A stretch of 64,000 nt of DNA. Source: Gracilimonas sp046602855. Lineage in GTDB: Bacteria; Bacteroidota; Rhodothermia; Balneolales; Balneolaceae. A program made the position numbers and the translations under genes. This document shows, in pieces, positions 18,115 through 26,252 of the stretch. The notes beneath the pieces are model-generated. The model was not told where the DNA came from, did no database searches, and worked only from the letters and a program-made list of their open reading frames with translations. The stretch spans positions 558,001-622,000 of the forward strand of contig NZ_JBKINJ010000001.1 of the NCBI RefSeq assembly GCF_046602855.1. The letters run 5' to 3'. The number at the start of each line of letters is the position of its first letter. The first letter of the stretch is position 1.

Positions 18115-18158
18115 TACCCCCCGTAGAGTCACGATGCATCGTGACTCTACGGGGGGTA
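18115..18158. repeat. 44-bp perfect palindrome
   Basis: Left half 18115-18136 (TACCCCCCGTAGAG then TCACGATG) is the exact reverse complement of 18137-18158, with no spacer. It resembles the widespread GTAGAG...CTCTAC hairpin elements of Bacteroidota and cyanobacteria. It lies 48 nt upstream of the lipoprotein start at 18207. Only one copy is in this window. Confidence 0.9.
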
Positions 18159-18206
18159 ATTGCTATATTGGATAGGATTGGTTTAAATCATATAAAAAAC
18201 ATATTT

Positions 18207-19190
18207 ATGAACGATAAATCCTCATTGGTACGAATAGGCAGCCTCGTACTTCTTGGCTTTTTAATGGTATCCTGTAACTCAGAGAGTGAAGGGATCCAAC
18301 CTGCTGAAGAGCAGCTGAACCTGATGGCGATCAGCGGTATGGATAGGATCAATGACGGTTCTTATCTGTCAGTGTATGACCTGAAAAGTTTTGAAGAAGG
18401 GAATAGGGTGGGAATTATCGAGGTATCGGAGGATATAGGAATAAATGTATACCCTGTTAAGGTCACTCATTGGCAGCATGAAGATGGAGCAGGCAGTGAT
18501 CTAGAGTCTGTATGCGGTTTGCACAACCGCGATAATGAATTTCTAATAGCGGAATCTGGTAAGTGGGATGGTAAGTTCGGCCGAATGTTCCATCTTAAAT
18601 TGACCGGAGATTCCACATCATATGAAGCACAAGTGTTGGGTGTACTTGATCTTCCGGAATTTGATGCCAAAGGGCCTCAGGATAATGCAGGTGATGAGAT
18701 CGAAGGATTAGCCTGCATTTCGACCCAAACTGATAACGTGATGGTCTTGTTAGGGGAGAGAGGTGGCTCGAGTGCATATCCCAATGGATTGATCAGATGG
18801 GCGGAGGCTGATCTTTCAGACTACTCGTTAAACTGGAGCGAGAAAGGCAGAAAGGGGGTCGAAGTCAATGCACCGGGAAATTGGGTGGATGATAAGAAAA
18901 ACAGAGACATCTCGGCTTTGTACATTGATGGTGGCAATAGCTTATGGGCCACAGCTTCGGAAGAGTTAGGAGATAACGGTCCGTTCAATTCCCTAATTTA
19001 CAAGGTAGGAACAGTTCAGGTTGATGATCAAATTCCGATCAGGTTGGTTAAGAATTTTGAAGTTTACAAAACACTGAATGGGTTTAAAGCTGAGGCTATC
19101 ACAGGTGGAACTGAACTTATTCCGGGTAGTGTGTTTGCAATTGGAACCGAAGATGAGCTGTTGGGCGGAAGCTGGAGAGTTATGAACTAA
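18207..19190 (+). CDS. lipoprotein of unknown function, possibly beta-propeller
   Basis: 327 aa from the Met at 18207. This start is chosen because it directly begins a lipoprotein signal (SLVLLGFLMVSC, Cys near 22); an upstream in-frame start would run through the 44-bp palindrome. Phrases such as DEIEGLACISTQTDNVMVLL and FKAEAITGGTELIPGSVFAI recall the esterase-like/phytase propeller family, in which an EGLA motif recurs, but I cannot confirm it. No catalytic motif is recognised. It is preceded by two terminators and the palindrome, and ends 3 nt before the convergent YceI-like gene. Confidence 0.65.
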   Translation: MNDKSSLVRIGSLVLLGFLMVSCNSESEGIQPAEEQLNLMAISGMDRINDGSYLSVYDLKSFEEGNRVGIIEVSEDIGINVYPVKVTHWQHEDGAGSDLESVCGLHNRDNEFLIAESGKWDGKFGRMFHLKLTGDSTSYEAQVLGVLDLPEFDAKGPQDNAGDEIEGLACISTQTDNVMVLLGERGGSSAYPNGLIRWAEADLSDYSLNWSEKGRKGVEVNAPGNWVDDKKNRDISALYIDGGNSLWATASEELGDNGPFNSLIYKVGTVQVDDQIPIRLVKNFEVYKTLNGFKAEAITGGTELIPGSVFAIGTEDELLGGSWRVMN

Positions 19191-19193
19191 AGG

Positions 19194-19802
19194 TCAATTC
19201 ATAAATGGACTTCGCATGATCACAAGGTCGAATTGAATATCAAGTTCATCTTCAACCTTAATAAGCCCAAACATGGGAGAGGGTGGATCAAGACCGAAAT
19301 CGGTCATTCTGAGTATTTTGTTGCCACCTACCGTAAAACTTTCCTCACTGCTGGAAAAAGTATGTAGAGGCACGGTATAGTTTCGTTCCTCACCGGCAAT
19401 TCTGATTGTTACCTTCGCTAGCTTGGGAATTAGATTGGTAGAGTCTGAGACTACGAGTTCATTCAATATGATCTCAATGAAAGGATATTCCTTGTACTTT
19501 AGGGTACTTTTGAAATCGCGATTGATAGCACGTTTTCCGCAATCAAATTGATCTATCTCCAGGCTCAGGTTTACCCCATTTACCTGAACTGTATCACCCT
19601 TCACAGAGTAAGAGTAATCCAGAGAATCTTTTTGTAGCTCGTGTTCAGATTCACAGGAAAATTCATTTACATTTGATTTTCCTTTAATGCTTAACTTACT
19701 GCTGTCTTTTAACTGAACCTGTCCATCCTGAGCAAGTGTCAGGGCGGGCAGCAGCGTAAAAGATACGACCAACAAAGTAGACAGCTTTTTTATCATACTC
19801 AT
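19194..19802 (-). CDS. YceI-like secreted protein
   Basis: 202 aa with signal peptide (ends LTLAQ, about 25). It follows the YceI pattern: LSIKGKSNVNEFSCE, STLKYKEYPFIEIILNEL, KVTIRIAGEERNYTV and MTDFGLDPPSPMFGLIKVED near the C-terminus. It aligns by eye with the YceI at 16080 (NVHDW region, DPPRAMFG) but is more divergent and has two additional Cys (ESEHELQ and FDCGKR contexts) that could form a disulfide. Convergent with the lipoprotein gene and divergent from hisN. Probably a lipid-binding protein. Confidence 0.8.
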   Translation of the reverse strand: MSMIKKLSTLLVVSFTLLPALTLAQDGQVQLKDSSKLSIKGKSNVNEFSCESEHELQKDSLDYSYSVKGDTVQVNGVNLSLEIDQFDCGKRAINRDFKSTLKYKEYPFIEIILNELVVSDSTNLIPKLAKVTIRIAGEERNYTVPLHTFSSSEESFTVGGNKILRMTDFGLDPPSPMFGLIKVEDELDIQFDLVIMRSPFMN

Positions 19803-19858
19803 AGTTTTGGTGAGAGATTAAAGAACTTTTTTAAATTTTATATGAACATACGAAGTTA

Positions 19859-20632
19859 ATGACAAAAGAATTACTGGATACAGCAATTGAGATTGCCCGT
19901 ATCGGTGGGCAACATACCCTTAAATATTTCAAGAAAGATATAAATATAATTTCAAAAGATGATGATACACCTGTAACAGTTGCTGACCGTGAGACAGAGC
20001 AAGTTATCAGGAAGGAAATACTGAAGCGTTACCCCGATCACGGCATCGTGGGAGAAGAATTTGGCAAAACAAATGAAGGCAGTAATATTACCTGGGTATT
20101 GGACCCTATTGACGGAACCAAATCATTTATTCATGGTGTTCCATTTTATACCACCCTCATCGGAGTCTTGATCGATAACGAACCTCAGGTTGGCATAATT
20201 TACGCACCGGCCCTTGATGAACTCTGTGCTGCAGGTATCGGACTTGGAGCCACTTTTAACGGCGTTTCTTGCAGTGTCAGCAAGACGAAAGATCTCAGTG
20301 AAGCCACGTTTCTAGTGACTGAGATCGACAGGTTCAGGCAAATGGGACAACAACAACTTTTTCAGGAACTTCTGGATCAAACCAAACTTCACAGAACATG
20401 GGGAGATGCCTATGGACACATGATGGTGGCCACAGGACGTGCAGATATAATGTATGATCCCGAACTGAATATTTGGGATGCCGCTGCGTTATTACCGGTA
20501 GTTAAAGAGGCCGGTGGAATTTTCAGTGATGTTAAAGGAGAACAAACCATACATTCAGGTAATGGATACTCCACCAATCAGTTATTATATCCGGAATTAA
20601 AAAAAATCTTTGAAGAACACTTTTCAAAATGA
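19859..20632 (+). CDS. hisN: inositol-monophosphatase-family histidinol-phosphatase
   Basis: 257-aa Mg-dependent phosphatase of the IMPase fold. Motifs: TVADRETEQ with metal-contacting residues, GEEFG (near 67), and WVLDPIDGTKSFIHGVPFY (80-98), the DPxDGT metal site. The C-terminal ELNIWDAAALLPVVKEAGG (about 200-218) is the second signature. The KSFIHG variant after DPIDGT is typical of HisN-type histidinol-phosphatases, which would supply the dephosphorylation step of histidine synthesis alongside hisI at 8917. Its stop overlaps the next start by 4 nt (ATGA), indicating translational coupling. Confidence 0.87.
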   Translation: MTKELLDTAIEIARIGGQHTLKYFKKDINIISKDDDTPVTVADRETEQVIRKEILKRYPDHGIVGEEFGKTNEGSNITWVLDPIDGTKSFIHGVPFYTTLIGVLIDNEPQVGIIYAPALDELCAAGIGLGATFNGVSCSVSKTKDLSEATFLVTEIDRFRQMGQQQLFQELLDQTKLHRTWGDAYGHMMVATGRADIMYDPELNIWDAAALLPVVKEAGGIFSDVKGEQTIHSGNGYSTNQLLYPELKKIFEEHFSK

Positions 20633-22914
20633 AGAAATCAATTGTTTTAACACTATTTCTAATCGCTCTATCCAGCCAGCTTTTTGCACAGAATGAGGGT
20701 ACTGTTTGGCAATATTCAGCTTATCCGGACCTGCCTTTTACTATAGAGAAGGTGGATCTTGAGATGACTGTAGATCCTGAGCAACCTTTATTGGTTGGAA
20801 AAGGTACCTACACGTTGATTTCGAGAAATCCAAAGCTTTCCAGGATCGTATTCAACTCAGCCGAATCTCAGATCGAAAGTATTTTTATAAACGGTGAACA
20901 GTCCGACTTTGCAGTTTCTTTTGACTCACTGATCATTACATTGGCTGACACTTTAAAAACAGGAGAAAAGGCTGCGTTAACCATTAACTGGACCACAAGC
21001 TCACGATATGGCATCAATAAGGATGTATATGGCAATGTTTGGGCTTCCCTGAATCCTAAAAGCCGCCGTTACTGGATGCCTCTTCCTGATCATCCTGAGG
21101 TGACTTTTATGCTAAACGCTGCCTATACGGTCCCCACAGAACTTGAACTCGTTTCTCACGGCACCAAGGTATCGGATGAACTTTCTTCTGTGGATCTAAA
21201 AACCGTAGAATGGAATTCAACAGAAGATATTCCGGTCTCCGGGCTAACTTTTGTATTGGGTAATTATGAATCTATCAATGCGAGAGCCGGAGTTAAAAAA
21301 GTGACTTTGCATGCCAATGAAAACGCCTTGCTGCCCGAAGCAAGAGAAGAATTGCTGGATATAGCAGTTTCTACTTTAAAGAGCTATGAACAAAAAGTTT
21401 CCTCAGAATTTCCATACCGTTCTCTGAATGTGGTTGTACTACCTGATCATCATTGGGAAGAGATTCACTCAGGGGCAGGAGTTATTTATTTATATCAAAA
21501 CCTGGGTTCTCTGGCTACACAACTGAGGCGTGGAATAGCCGGACAATGGTTCGGAAATTATCACCGATACCTGAAGGCATATGACAATAGGTATGAGTTC
21601 CTCAAAGTACTTATGGCCGACTCCCGCAACACAGGGCAGCTTCAAAATGCAGATAACCTGCAATCCATACACAGATGGAATATCTGGGAGTCTGGAGTAC
21701 AGAGTATCAATAATGAATACATGAAAGAAGTGATGGAGGAATCTCTTGCTGATATGATTCAACATTTTAAAGGAGTGACCGAATGGGAAAACTATGCAGA
21801 CCTATGGTATGATAAGACCGGTTATTACTGGGAAACTTTACCTCAACCCGAAGAATTTGAGGAAAGAAAAGAAGATGCAGAACCTGAAAATGAGGTAACC
21901 TACAATGTTGAATACGTGTATGATGAACTCAACGGTAGTTTAACATTGGTTTTTGAAGCAGATGAAGACCCTATCGAAACGCTGGTCTCGGTTGAGGCAA
22001 CAGCTTATAGCTTCACAGATACCACAGAAACTGAATTTACTTTTACAGGGGCCCAAGATACCGTAGGTGTGAATCTGAGTACGGGCATAGATTACATGAC
22101 GATCCGCACTCCTGACCATCCGGACTTGATCCTGAATGAAAGCAAGCCCTTTATGTTTTGGATCGGTCAGCTTAGGGATAAAAAACCAGAAAACCGTATT
22201 CAGGCTGCTAAGGCACTACAGGCTTACAGCGACAATCCGGACCTGCAACTGGCACTAAGAGACGTGATGACACAGGAGCAGAATGAGGAAGTAAGAGCAG
22301 CTATGCTGGAGACTTTGTCAACCATTACCAAAGACGCAACAGGAACAGAGGAAACTTTTATTGGTTACGTGAACTCTGAGAGCGTGTCAACTCAGTTATC
22401 AGGTCTCAAAGCTTTGGCCAACTACGAAGGTAATGAGTCGGCAGCCTACACGGTTCGGAATAAATTGATCAGGACCGATACAGATACAGTTTTCAACACC
22501 GCCTTGAGATCTTATGTACAGATCGCTCCGGTGGCTGATGTGATCAGTCTGGCTGAACGATTTCAAAGTAGTGGCGAGGATGATAGAAAAGCACTCAAAA
22601 CATTGAAGACGGTAATAGCCGATGATACCACCGGTTCAGCCCTTCAGATCGCAGACCGCTATGCATTAGGTAATTATCCGTACGAGATCAGAAAGGAGGC
22701 TCTTCAGCTGCTGATCAACAACAATACGAATTCAGATTACTGGAATGAATCACTAAATGCTCTTAAAGAGGATCGGGATCCAAGGATACGATTTATAGCA
22801 CTTGATGCAGTTGAATATATGGAGAGCGATCAGAGAAATGAATTGCTATCATCTATGCTGAATGAAGAGCTAGACCCCAGAGTTATCGGAAAGATCAGGG
22901 AGTTGCAGAATTAG
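20629..22914 (+). CDS. M1-aminopeptidase-like protein lacking the zinc site, with C-terminal HEAT-like repeats
   Basis: 761 aa, secreted (signal to about residue 20, ends LFAQ). Residues 30-220 match the N-terminal beta-sandwich of M1 metallopeptidases. Where M1 enzymes have GAMEN there is GAGVI (282-286), and where HExxHxWFG should be there is RGIAGQWFG (301-309), so both zinc His and the catalytic Glu are lost while QWFGN is kept. From about 510 to 760 it carries HEAT-like helical repeats (ENRIQAAKALQAYS, EVRAAMLETLSTI, PYEIRKEALQLLIN). It is probably a non-catalytic binding or scaffold protein. Coupled to hisN by a 4-nt overlap. Confidence 0.8.
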   Translation: MKKSIVLTLFLIALSSQLFAQNEGTVWQYSAYPDLPFTIEKVDLEMTVDPEQPLLVGKGTYTLISRNPKLSRIVFNSAESQIESIFINGEQSDFAVSFDSLIITLADTLKTGEKAALTINWTTSSRYGINKDVYGNVWASLNPKSRRYWMPLPDHPEVTFMLNAAYTVPTELELVSHGTKVSDELSSVDLKTVEWNSTEDIPVSGLTFVLGNYESINARAGVKKVTLHANENALLPEAREELLDIAVSTLKSYEQKVSSEFPYRSLNVVVLPDHHWEEIHSGAGVIYLYQNLGSLATQLRRGIAGQWFGNYHRYLKAYDNRYEFLKVLMADSRNTGQLQNADNLQSIHRWNIWESGVQSINNEYMKEVMEESLADMIQHFKGVTEWENYADLWYDKTGYYWETLPQPEEFEERKEDAEPENEVTYNVEYVYDELNGSLTLVFEADEDPIETLVSVEATAYSFTDTTETEFTFTGAQDTVGVNLSTGIDYMTIRTPDHPDLILNESKPFMFWIGQLRDKKPENRIQAAKALQAYSDNPDLQLALRDVMTQEQNEEVRAAMLETLSTITKDATGTEETFIGYVNSESVSTQLSGLKALANYEGNESAAYTVRNKLIRTDTDTVFNTALRSYVQIAPVADVISLAERFQSSGEDDRKALKTLKTVIADDTTGSALQIADRYALGNYPYEIRKEALQLLINNNTNSDYWNESLNALKEDRDPRIRFIALDAVEYMESDQRNELLSSMLNEELDPRVIGKIRELQN

Positions 22915-22989
22915 TTTAAAGGCGAGAATATGCTTTAGCTGTTTTTTGTCTTCTTATAAATAAGAAAAACAATATCAAAGAATTGAATT

Positions 22990-23433
22990 ATGAAAAGCTC
23001 TGTCCTTACACTGTTATTTCTATTTTTCACTCTAACTCTGTCTGCGCAAAACGCCAACGATAAAAAACTGCTCACAGGTTTGCTGGATGAGTTTCTTGAA
23101 GGTGCATCTTATAATGACCCTGAGATACATGACCGATTTTGGGCTGAAGATCTGATCTACACCGGATCTGCCGGTAATCGCATGGGAAAATCAGAAATTA
23201 TGAGTGGTATGAAAGGATCTGCAGACTACAGTTCTGAACCGGAAGTAATGTATCACGGAGAAGATGTACAGATCAATGTATATGGAGAGAGTGCGGTTGT
23301 TGCATTTAAGTTAGTGGCTGTAGATAAGTCTTCATTGGGAGAAAGAATGGAATTCTATAACACGGGTACGTTCATCAAAAGAAATGCAGAGTGGAAGGCG
23401 GTGGCCTGGCAGGCAACGAGAATTCCTGAATAA
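22990..23433 (+). CDS. secreted NTF2-like (SnoaL/DUF4440) protein
   Basis: 147 aa with signal peptide (ends LTLSAQ, about 19). The rest fits the NTF2-like fold in DUF4440/SnoaL proteins: LLDEFLEGASYNDPEIHDRF, ITGS-like LIYTGSAGNRMGKSEIM, ESAVVAFKLVAVD, and ending RNAEWKAVAWQATRIP. These domains bind small molecules or act as simple isomerase-like enzymes; no activity can be assigned. Stands alone 75 nt after the M1-like gene. Confidence 0.8.
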   Translation: MKSSVLTLLFLFFTLTLSAQNANDKKLLTGLLDEFLEGASYNDPEIHDRFWAEDLIYTGSAGNRMGKSEIMSGMKGSADYSSEPEVMYHGEDVQINVYGESAVVAFKLVAVDKSSLGERMEFYNTGTFIKRNAEWKAVAWQATRIPE

Positions 23434-23436
23434 ATT

Positions 23437-23488
23437 TTTATCGAAAGGTGAATCTATCTGAAAAGACAAATTCACCCATATCGATAAA
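23437..23488. repeat. large hairpin between convergent genes
   Basis: TTTATCG (23437-23443) and GGTGAAT (23447-23453) pair with ATTCACC (23470-23476) and CGATAAA (23482-23488). There is no T-run, so it may be an mRNA 3'-end stabiliser or weak bidirectional terminator. Confidence 0.45.
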
Positions 23489-23532
23489 TCCGATAGCCTA
23501 AACCCTTTTAGTAATATTCAGGTAAATATAAA

Positions 23533-24027
23533 TTAATTTACATCACCATAAGAACTTTGGACATTAGTTCCTTTAGTAAATTCATCGGAAGTAAATAAAA
23601 CCTTATTAGGCTCAAATTCAAGAAACCCTGCATCATCCCTGTAAGCCTTTCCCGAAACTACTTCATAATAACCGCTACCTGCTTCTACTTGAAAGGATAT
23701 CAGAACACCAACTGCAATACCTTCATCATTGGAAGTAGAAATTAAAGATTCACCGTCCTTAGTTATCCAATGATGACTCCCCCCACCGCTGGTTACATCT
23801 TTACAGCCATCCGATTTATAACAAAAGACAATGCCTGTATCACCGTCTGTTGAGATCTCTAGATCTTCAGTACCTGTATTAACTGCCCGGATGGCCAGCC
23901 CGTTATCGGATTCATCTAAACCCAGTTCGTCATTGGCAGAAGTTGTTGAACTGTCTTTACACCCGACAGTTATAAATAAAGCAAACATTAAAAAAGCAGA
24001 AAAGCGTATAATCATATCAGTATTCAT
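23533..24027 (-). CDS. hypothetical lipoprotein
   Basis: 164 aa with a lipoprotein signal (LFITVGC, Cys near 23). An alternative start is the fifth residue Met at 24015. The body is polar, with GSGYYEVVSGKAYRDDAGFLEFEPN and two Cys in FCYKSDGCKD that could pair. No family is recognised. It is convergent with the NTF2-like gene. Confidence 0.6.
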   Translation of the reverse strand: MNTDMIIRFSAFLMFALFITVGCKDSSTTSANDELGLDESDNGLAIRAVNTGTEDLEISTDGDTGIVFCYKSDGCKDVTSGGGSHHWITKDGESLISTSNDEGIAVGVLISFQVEAGSGYYEVVSGKAYRDDAGFLEFEPNKVLFTSDEFTKGTNVQSSYGDVN

Positions 24028-24136
24028 ATCAGTATTAGTGAAATAAGTTTAAAGTTTTGATTTCATGAGTAATTACGAGACAGAATTCAGATGTGGGTCA
24101 TTTTGATTGTATTATTTTTAACTGGGTTACAGCCAT

Positions 24137-24172
24137 AAAAAAAGCAGCCCCGGTTCCCACCGAGACTGCTTT
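24137..24172 (-). terminator. intrinsic terminator of the ice-binding lipoprotein gene
   Basis: AAAGCAG (24141-24147) pairs with CTGCTTT (24166-24172), with an inner CGGT/ACCG stem. On the minus strand it is followed by TTTTATGG. It lies 55 nt past the stop of the gene at 24227. Confidence 0.75.
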
Positions 24173-24226
24173 AAGTGTTACATGAAATGTACACTTACTT
24201 CTTAATATGAAGTTTAGAATTGTTTA

Positions 24227-25321
24227 TTAAGGTTGAACAACTGTATTACCGTCTAATACTACTGCTGTTTGAGCTAGCATACGGCCATTCAGAGAAGCAC
24301 CACTGTTTAAGGTAATACCTGTCATAGAAAGGATAACGCCTTCAAAATGAGTGGTTGTTCCAACAGTGACTTCACCGGCTACCTGCCAAAAGATGTTTTT
24401 GGCTTGTGCACCACCGCTTAGTGTAATATTTACGGCTGAGCTTAAAGTCAGGTTTTCAGCTATTTGGAAAATCCACACGTCTTCAGCACTACCAGAGATG
24501 GTAATATCTGTAGGTATTAGAACCGTATTTGTCCATTTATAAAGACCTGAGGTAAGTGTTTTCCCACCGATATTTCCGTCATATAATTCAAAGAAATCGG
24601 GATTAGAACGGCCTGCAGCATCGTTATACGCTGTGATCATATTGTCTACTGCTGTAGTCAGATTTGATGGCGTTGGGTCTGTCATGTCAGCCGCATATAA
24701 TTTTCCGGTTACCTGATCAGATGTTGCATAGCCGGTATTATCGGTTAATGCGAAGCCTGTAAGGTATGAACCTGCTGCGGGACTTAAACCTAGGTCGCCG
24801 GTAATTGCAGAAGTTGGGTTGTTATTAATGGCTGTTTTGGCAAGAATAACATAGTTGGCAGATGTTCCAAGCGCCACTTTTGCTATAGGTTCGTTAGAAC
24901 CGGCAGTTGTGAAAGTCCACTCAGTATTACGAGTAAGAGCAATACCCTGAGAACTTTTAGCACCGGTTGTGATATTTGCCGTGTAAACTTCAGCTGAAGC
25001 AAAACTATTTGTGGCAGTATAAGTTGCAGTTGTTCCGGTATAGCTGACTGTTCCCGGAATAGTTGTTGTTCCTTGTTTCAGGGTAAATGTATTAGCGTTA
25101 ACCGTAGCGGGATCCATTGCTTCACTGAATGTGATGGTAACGGCTAAGTTTCGTGCTATGTCTGCATCGTTATTTGCAGGACTTGTAGACATAACTGTTG
25201 GAGCATCGATATCAGGTTCTCCGATATCTCCTGTATTCTGATTATCACATCCTACCATTAATACAGCCATAAAAAGGGCTGTAAAGGTAGAATATTTGAA
25301 AAATTTATTAATTGATTTCAT
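24227..25321 (-). CDS. ice-binding-like (DUF3494) lipoprotein with Ig-like domain
   Basis: 364 aa from Met at 25321, chosen because it begins a lipoprotein signal (FMAVLMVGC, Cys near 25). After a short linker an SbsA-type Ig-like domain (Big_5) covers about 38-145 (PTVMSTSPANNDADIARNLA, MDPATVNANTFTL). The remainder is a DUF3494 ice-binding beta-solenoid domain: ANYVILAKTAINNNPTSAIT, GDLGLSPAAG, TLTSGLYKW, AEDVWIFQIAENL, GAQAKNIFWQVAGEVTVGTT and FEGVILSMTGITLNSGASLN. Members bind ice or serve as surface adhesins. It is downstream of an AraC-type regulator gene; its 5' region carries inverted repeats. Confidence 0.88.
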   Translation of the reverse strand: MKSINKFFKYSTFTALFMAVLMVGCDNQNTGDIGEPDIDAPTVMSTSPANNDADIARNLAVTITFSEAMDPATVNANTFTLKQGTTTIPGTVSYTGTTATYTATNSFASAEVYTANITTGAKSSQGIALTRNTEWTFTTAGSNEPIAKVALGTSANYVILAKTAINNNPTSAITGDLGLSPAAGSYLTGFALTDNTGYATSDQVTGKLYAADMTDPTPSNLTTAVDNMITAYNDAAGRSNPDFFELYDGNIGGKTLTSGLYKWTNTVLIPTDITISGSAEDVWIFQIAENLTLSSAVNITLSGGAQAKNIFWQVAGEVTVGTTTHFEGVILSMTGITLNSGASLNGRMLAQTAVVLDGNTVVQP

Positions 25322-25352
25322 GATTTTGTAGTTACCCGATAAAACGGGTTGT

Positions 25353-25370
25353 TGTGATATTATTATCACA
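25353..25370 (-). promoter_or_regulatory. CRP/FNR-like palindrome upstream of the ice-binding gene
   Basis: TGTGATATTATTATCACA is palindromic in its outer 14 bases (TGTGATA/TATCACA around a 4-nt centre). It lies 32 nt upstream of the start at 25321. The half sites resemble CRP-family operators, but the TGTGA-TCACA spacing here is 8 rather than 6. A small hairpin ACCCG/CGGGT (25333-25348) lies between it and the start. Confidence 0.5.
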
Positions 25371-25393
25371 TCTACAATTAACATGAAATTGGA

Positions 25394-25440
25394 ACAGTAA
25401 GTATTATACAGTAAAAGAAAATACTTACATAACTTACTGT
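25394..25440 (-). promoter_or_regulatory. cluster of ACAGTAAGT/ACTTACTGT half sites
   Basis: Four related half sites occur in 47 bp: ACAGTAAGT 25394-25402, ACAGTAA 25410-25416, ATACTTAC 25421-25428 and ACTTACTGT 25432-25440. The outer pair are perfect reverse complements, and GTAAGTATT/AATACTTAC is an inner 9-bp pair. The position between the AraC gene and the ice-binding gene suggests an operator, possibly for the AraC protein. Confidence 0.45.
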
Positions 25441-25471
25441 TTTTTTATTATTAAAGCAGAGTATTAAAAAG

Positions 25472-26032
25472 CTATAGGTCTTCCAGATTCCCCAATCGCT
25501 TCTTCTTCAGCTTTTTGAAAAAGGAGGGAGTGAGTCCGGTGACCTTTTTGAATTGATTGGAAAGATGTGCAACGCTGCTGTAATGTAATTTCTGTGCTAT
25601 CTCAGTAATATTCAATTCATCGTACAGGATCAGTTCTTTAGCTCTTTCGATCTTGTGCTTGATGATGAACTGCTGAATAGTCACACCTTTAACTTCTGAA
25701 AAGATATCTGACAAATAGTTGTAGTCTTTGCCTACTTGTTTGCTGATATAGTCCGAATAGTTTTCTATTGGTTCTTCTTCTGAATGGTGAACCATATTTA
25801 TGATCACGGTTTTGATCTCATCGATCAGGATCTGCTTTTTATCATCCAAAAGTTCTAATCCAGATTTAAGCAGGTTAGATTTTAACTGCTCCCGCTGTTC
25901 AGCTGTGATCTTTTCAAGGATCTCTATAGTTCCCAGATCTACGTTCACATAATGTAGTCCAATTTTTTTCAGTTCTTCCTTAACCAGTAATTTACACCTC
26001 AGACTCACCATATATTTTATATACAATTTCAT
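25472..26032 (-). CDS. AraC-family transcriptional regulator (short form)
   Basis: 186 aa with an AraC-type double helix-turn-helix at about 85-175: YLSDIFSEVKGVTIQQFIIKH, KIERAKELILYDELNITEIA and HYSSVAHLSNQFKKVTGLTP. The N-terminal 80 residues are helical (EILEKITAEQREQLKSNLL), not a cupin sensor domain, a form common in Bacteroidota. Likely regulates a neighbouring gene; the ice-binding lipoprotein gene is just downstream. The effector, if any, is unknown. Confidence 0.88.
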   Translation of the reverse strand: MKLYIKYMVSLRCKLLVKEELKKIGLHYVNVDLGTIEILEKITAEQREQLKSNLLKSGLELLDDKKQILIDEIKTVIINMVHHSEEEPIENYSDYISKQVGKDYNYLSDIFSEVKGVTIQQFIIKHKIERAKELILYDELNITEIAQKLHYSSVAHLSNQFKKVTGLTPSFFKKLKKKRLGNLEDL

Positions 26033-26195
26033 AAATCTCTCCAGTATTCTAGGAAAAACCTGCTGATTCCTTCCCGTTAAGATAACTGTTTGTCCTGTAA
26101 TAATTTAATTTGGGCTTCACAGCTTGTAAATGGATCGAAACAGGTTAGAAGAACAGGCGAGAATGAAATCGATACTTGCGAAGTTGATAATTAAA

Positions 26196-26221
26196 GGGGG
26201 ACAAATTACAGTTTGTCCCCC
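26196..26221 (-). terminator. intrinsic terminator after the ABC exporter operon
   Basis: A perfect 10-bp stem GGGGGACAAA (26196-26205) with TTTGTCCCCC (26212-26221) and 6-nt loop; the minus-strand side continues TTTAATTAT. It lies 31 nt past the permease stop. Confidence 0.75.
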
Positions 26222-26252
26222 GCTATTCTAGAATTGGTTTCAACAACATGCA

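Noticed and set aside
18102..18206. Upstream in-frame start for the lipoprotein gene
   Set aside because: The added residues would be translated from the 44-bp palindrome and would bury the lipoprotein signal; the Met at 18207 fits better.
25353..25370. Naming the TGTGATA palindrome a CRP site
   Set aside because: Half sites match, but the 8-nt spacer is two longer than the CRP consensus; kept only as an unnamed operator candidate.
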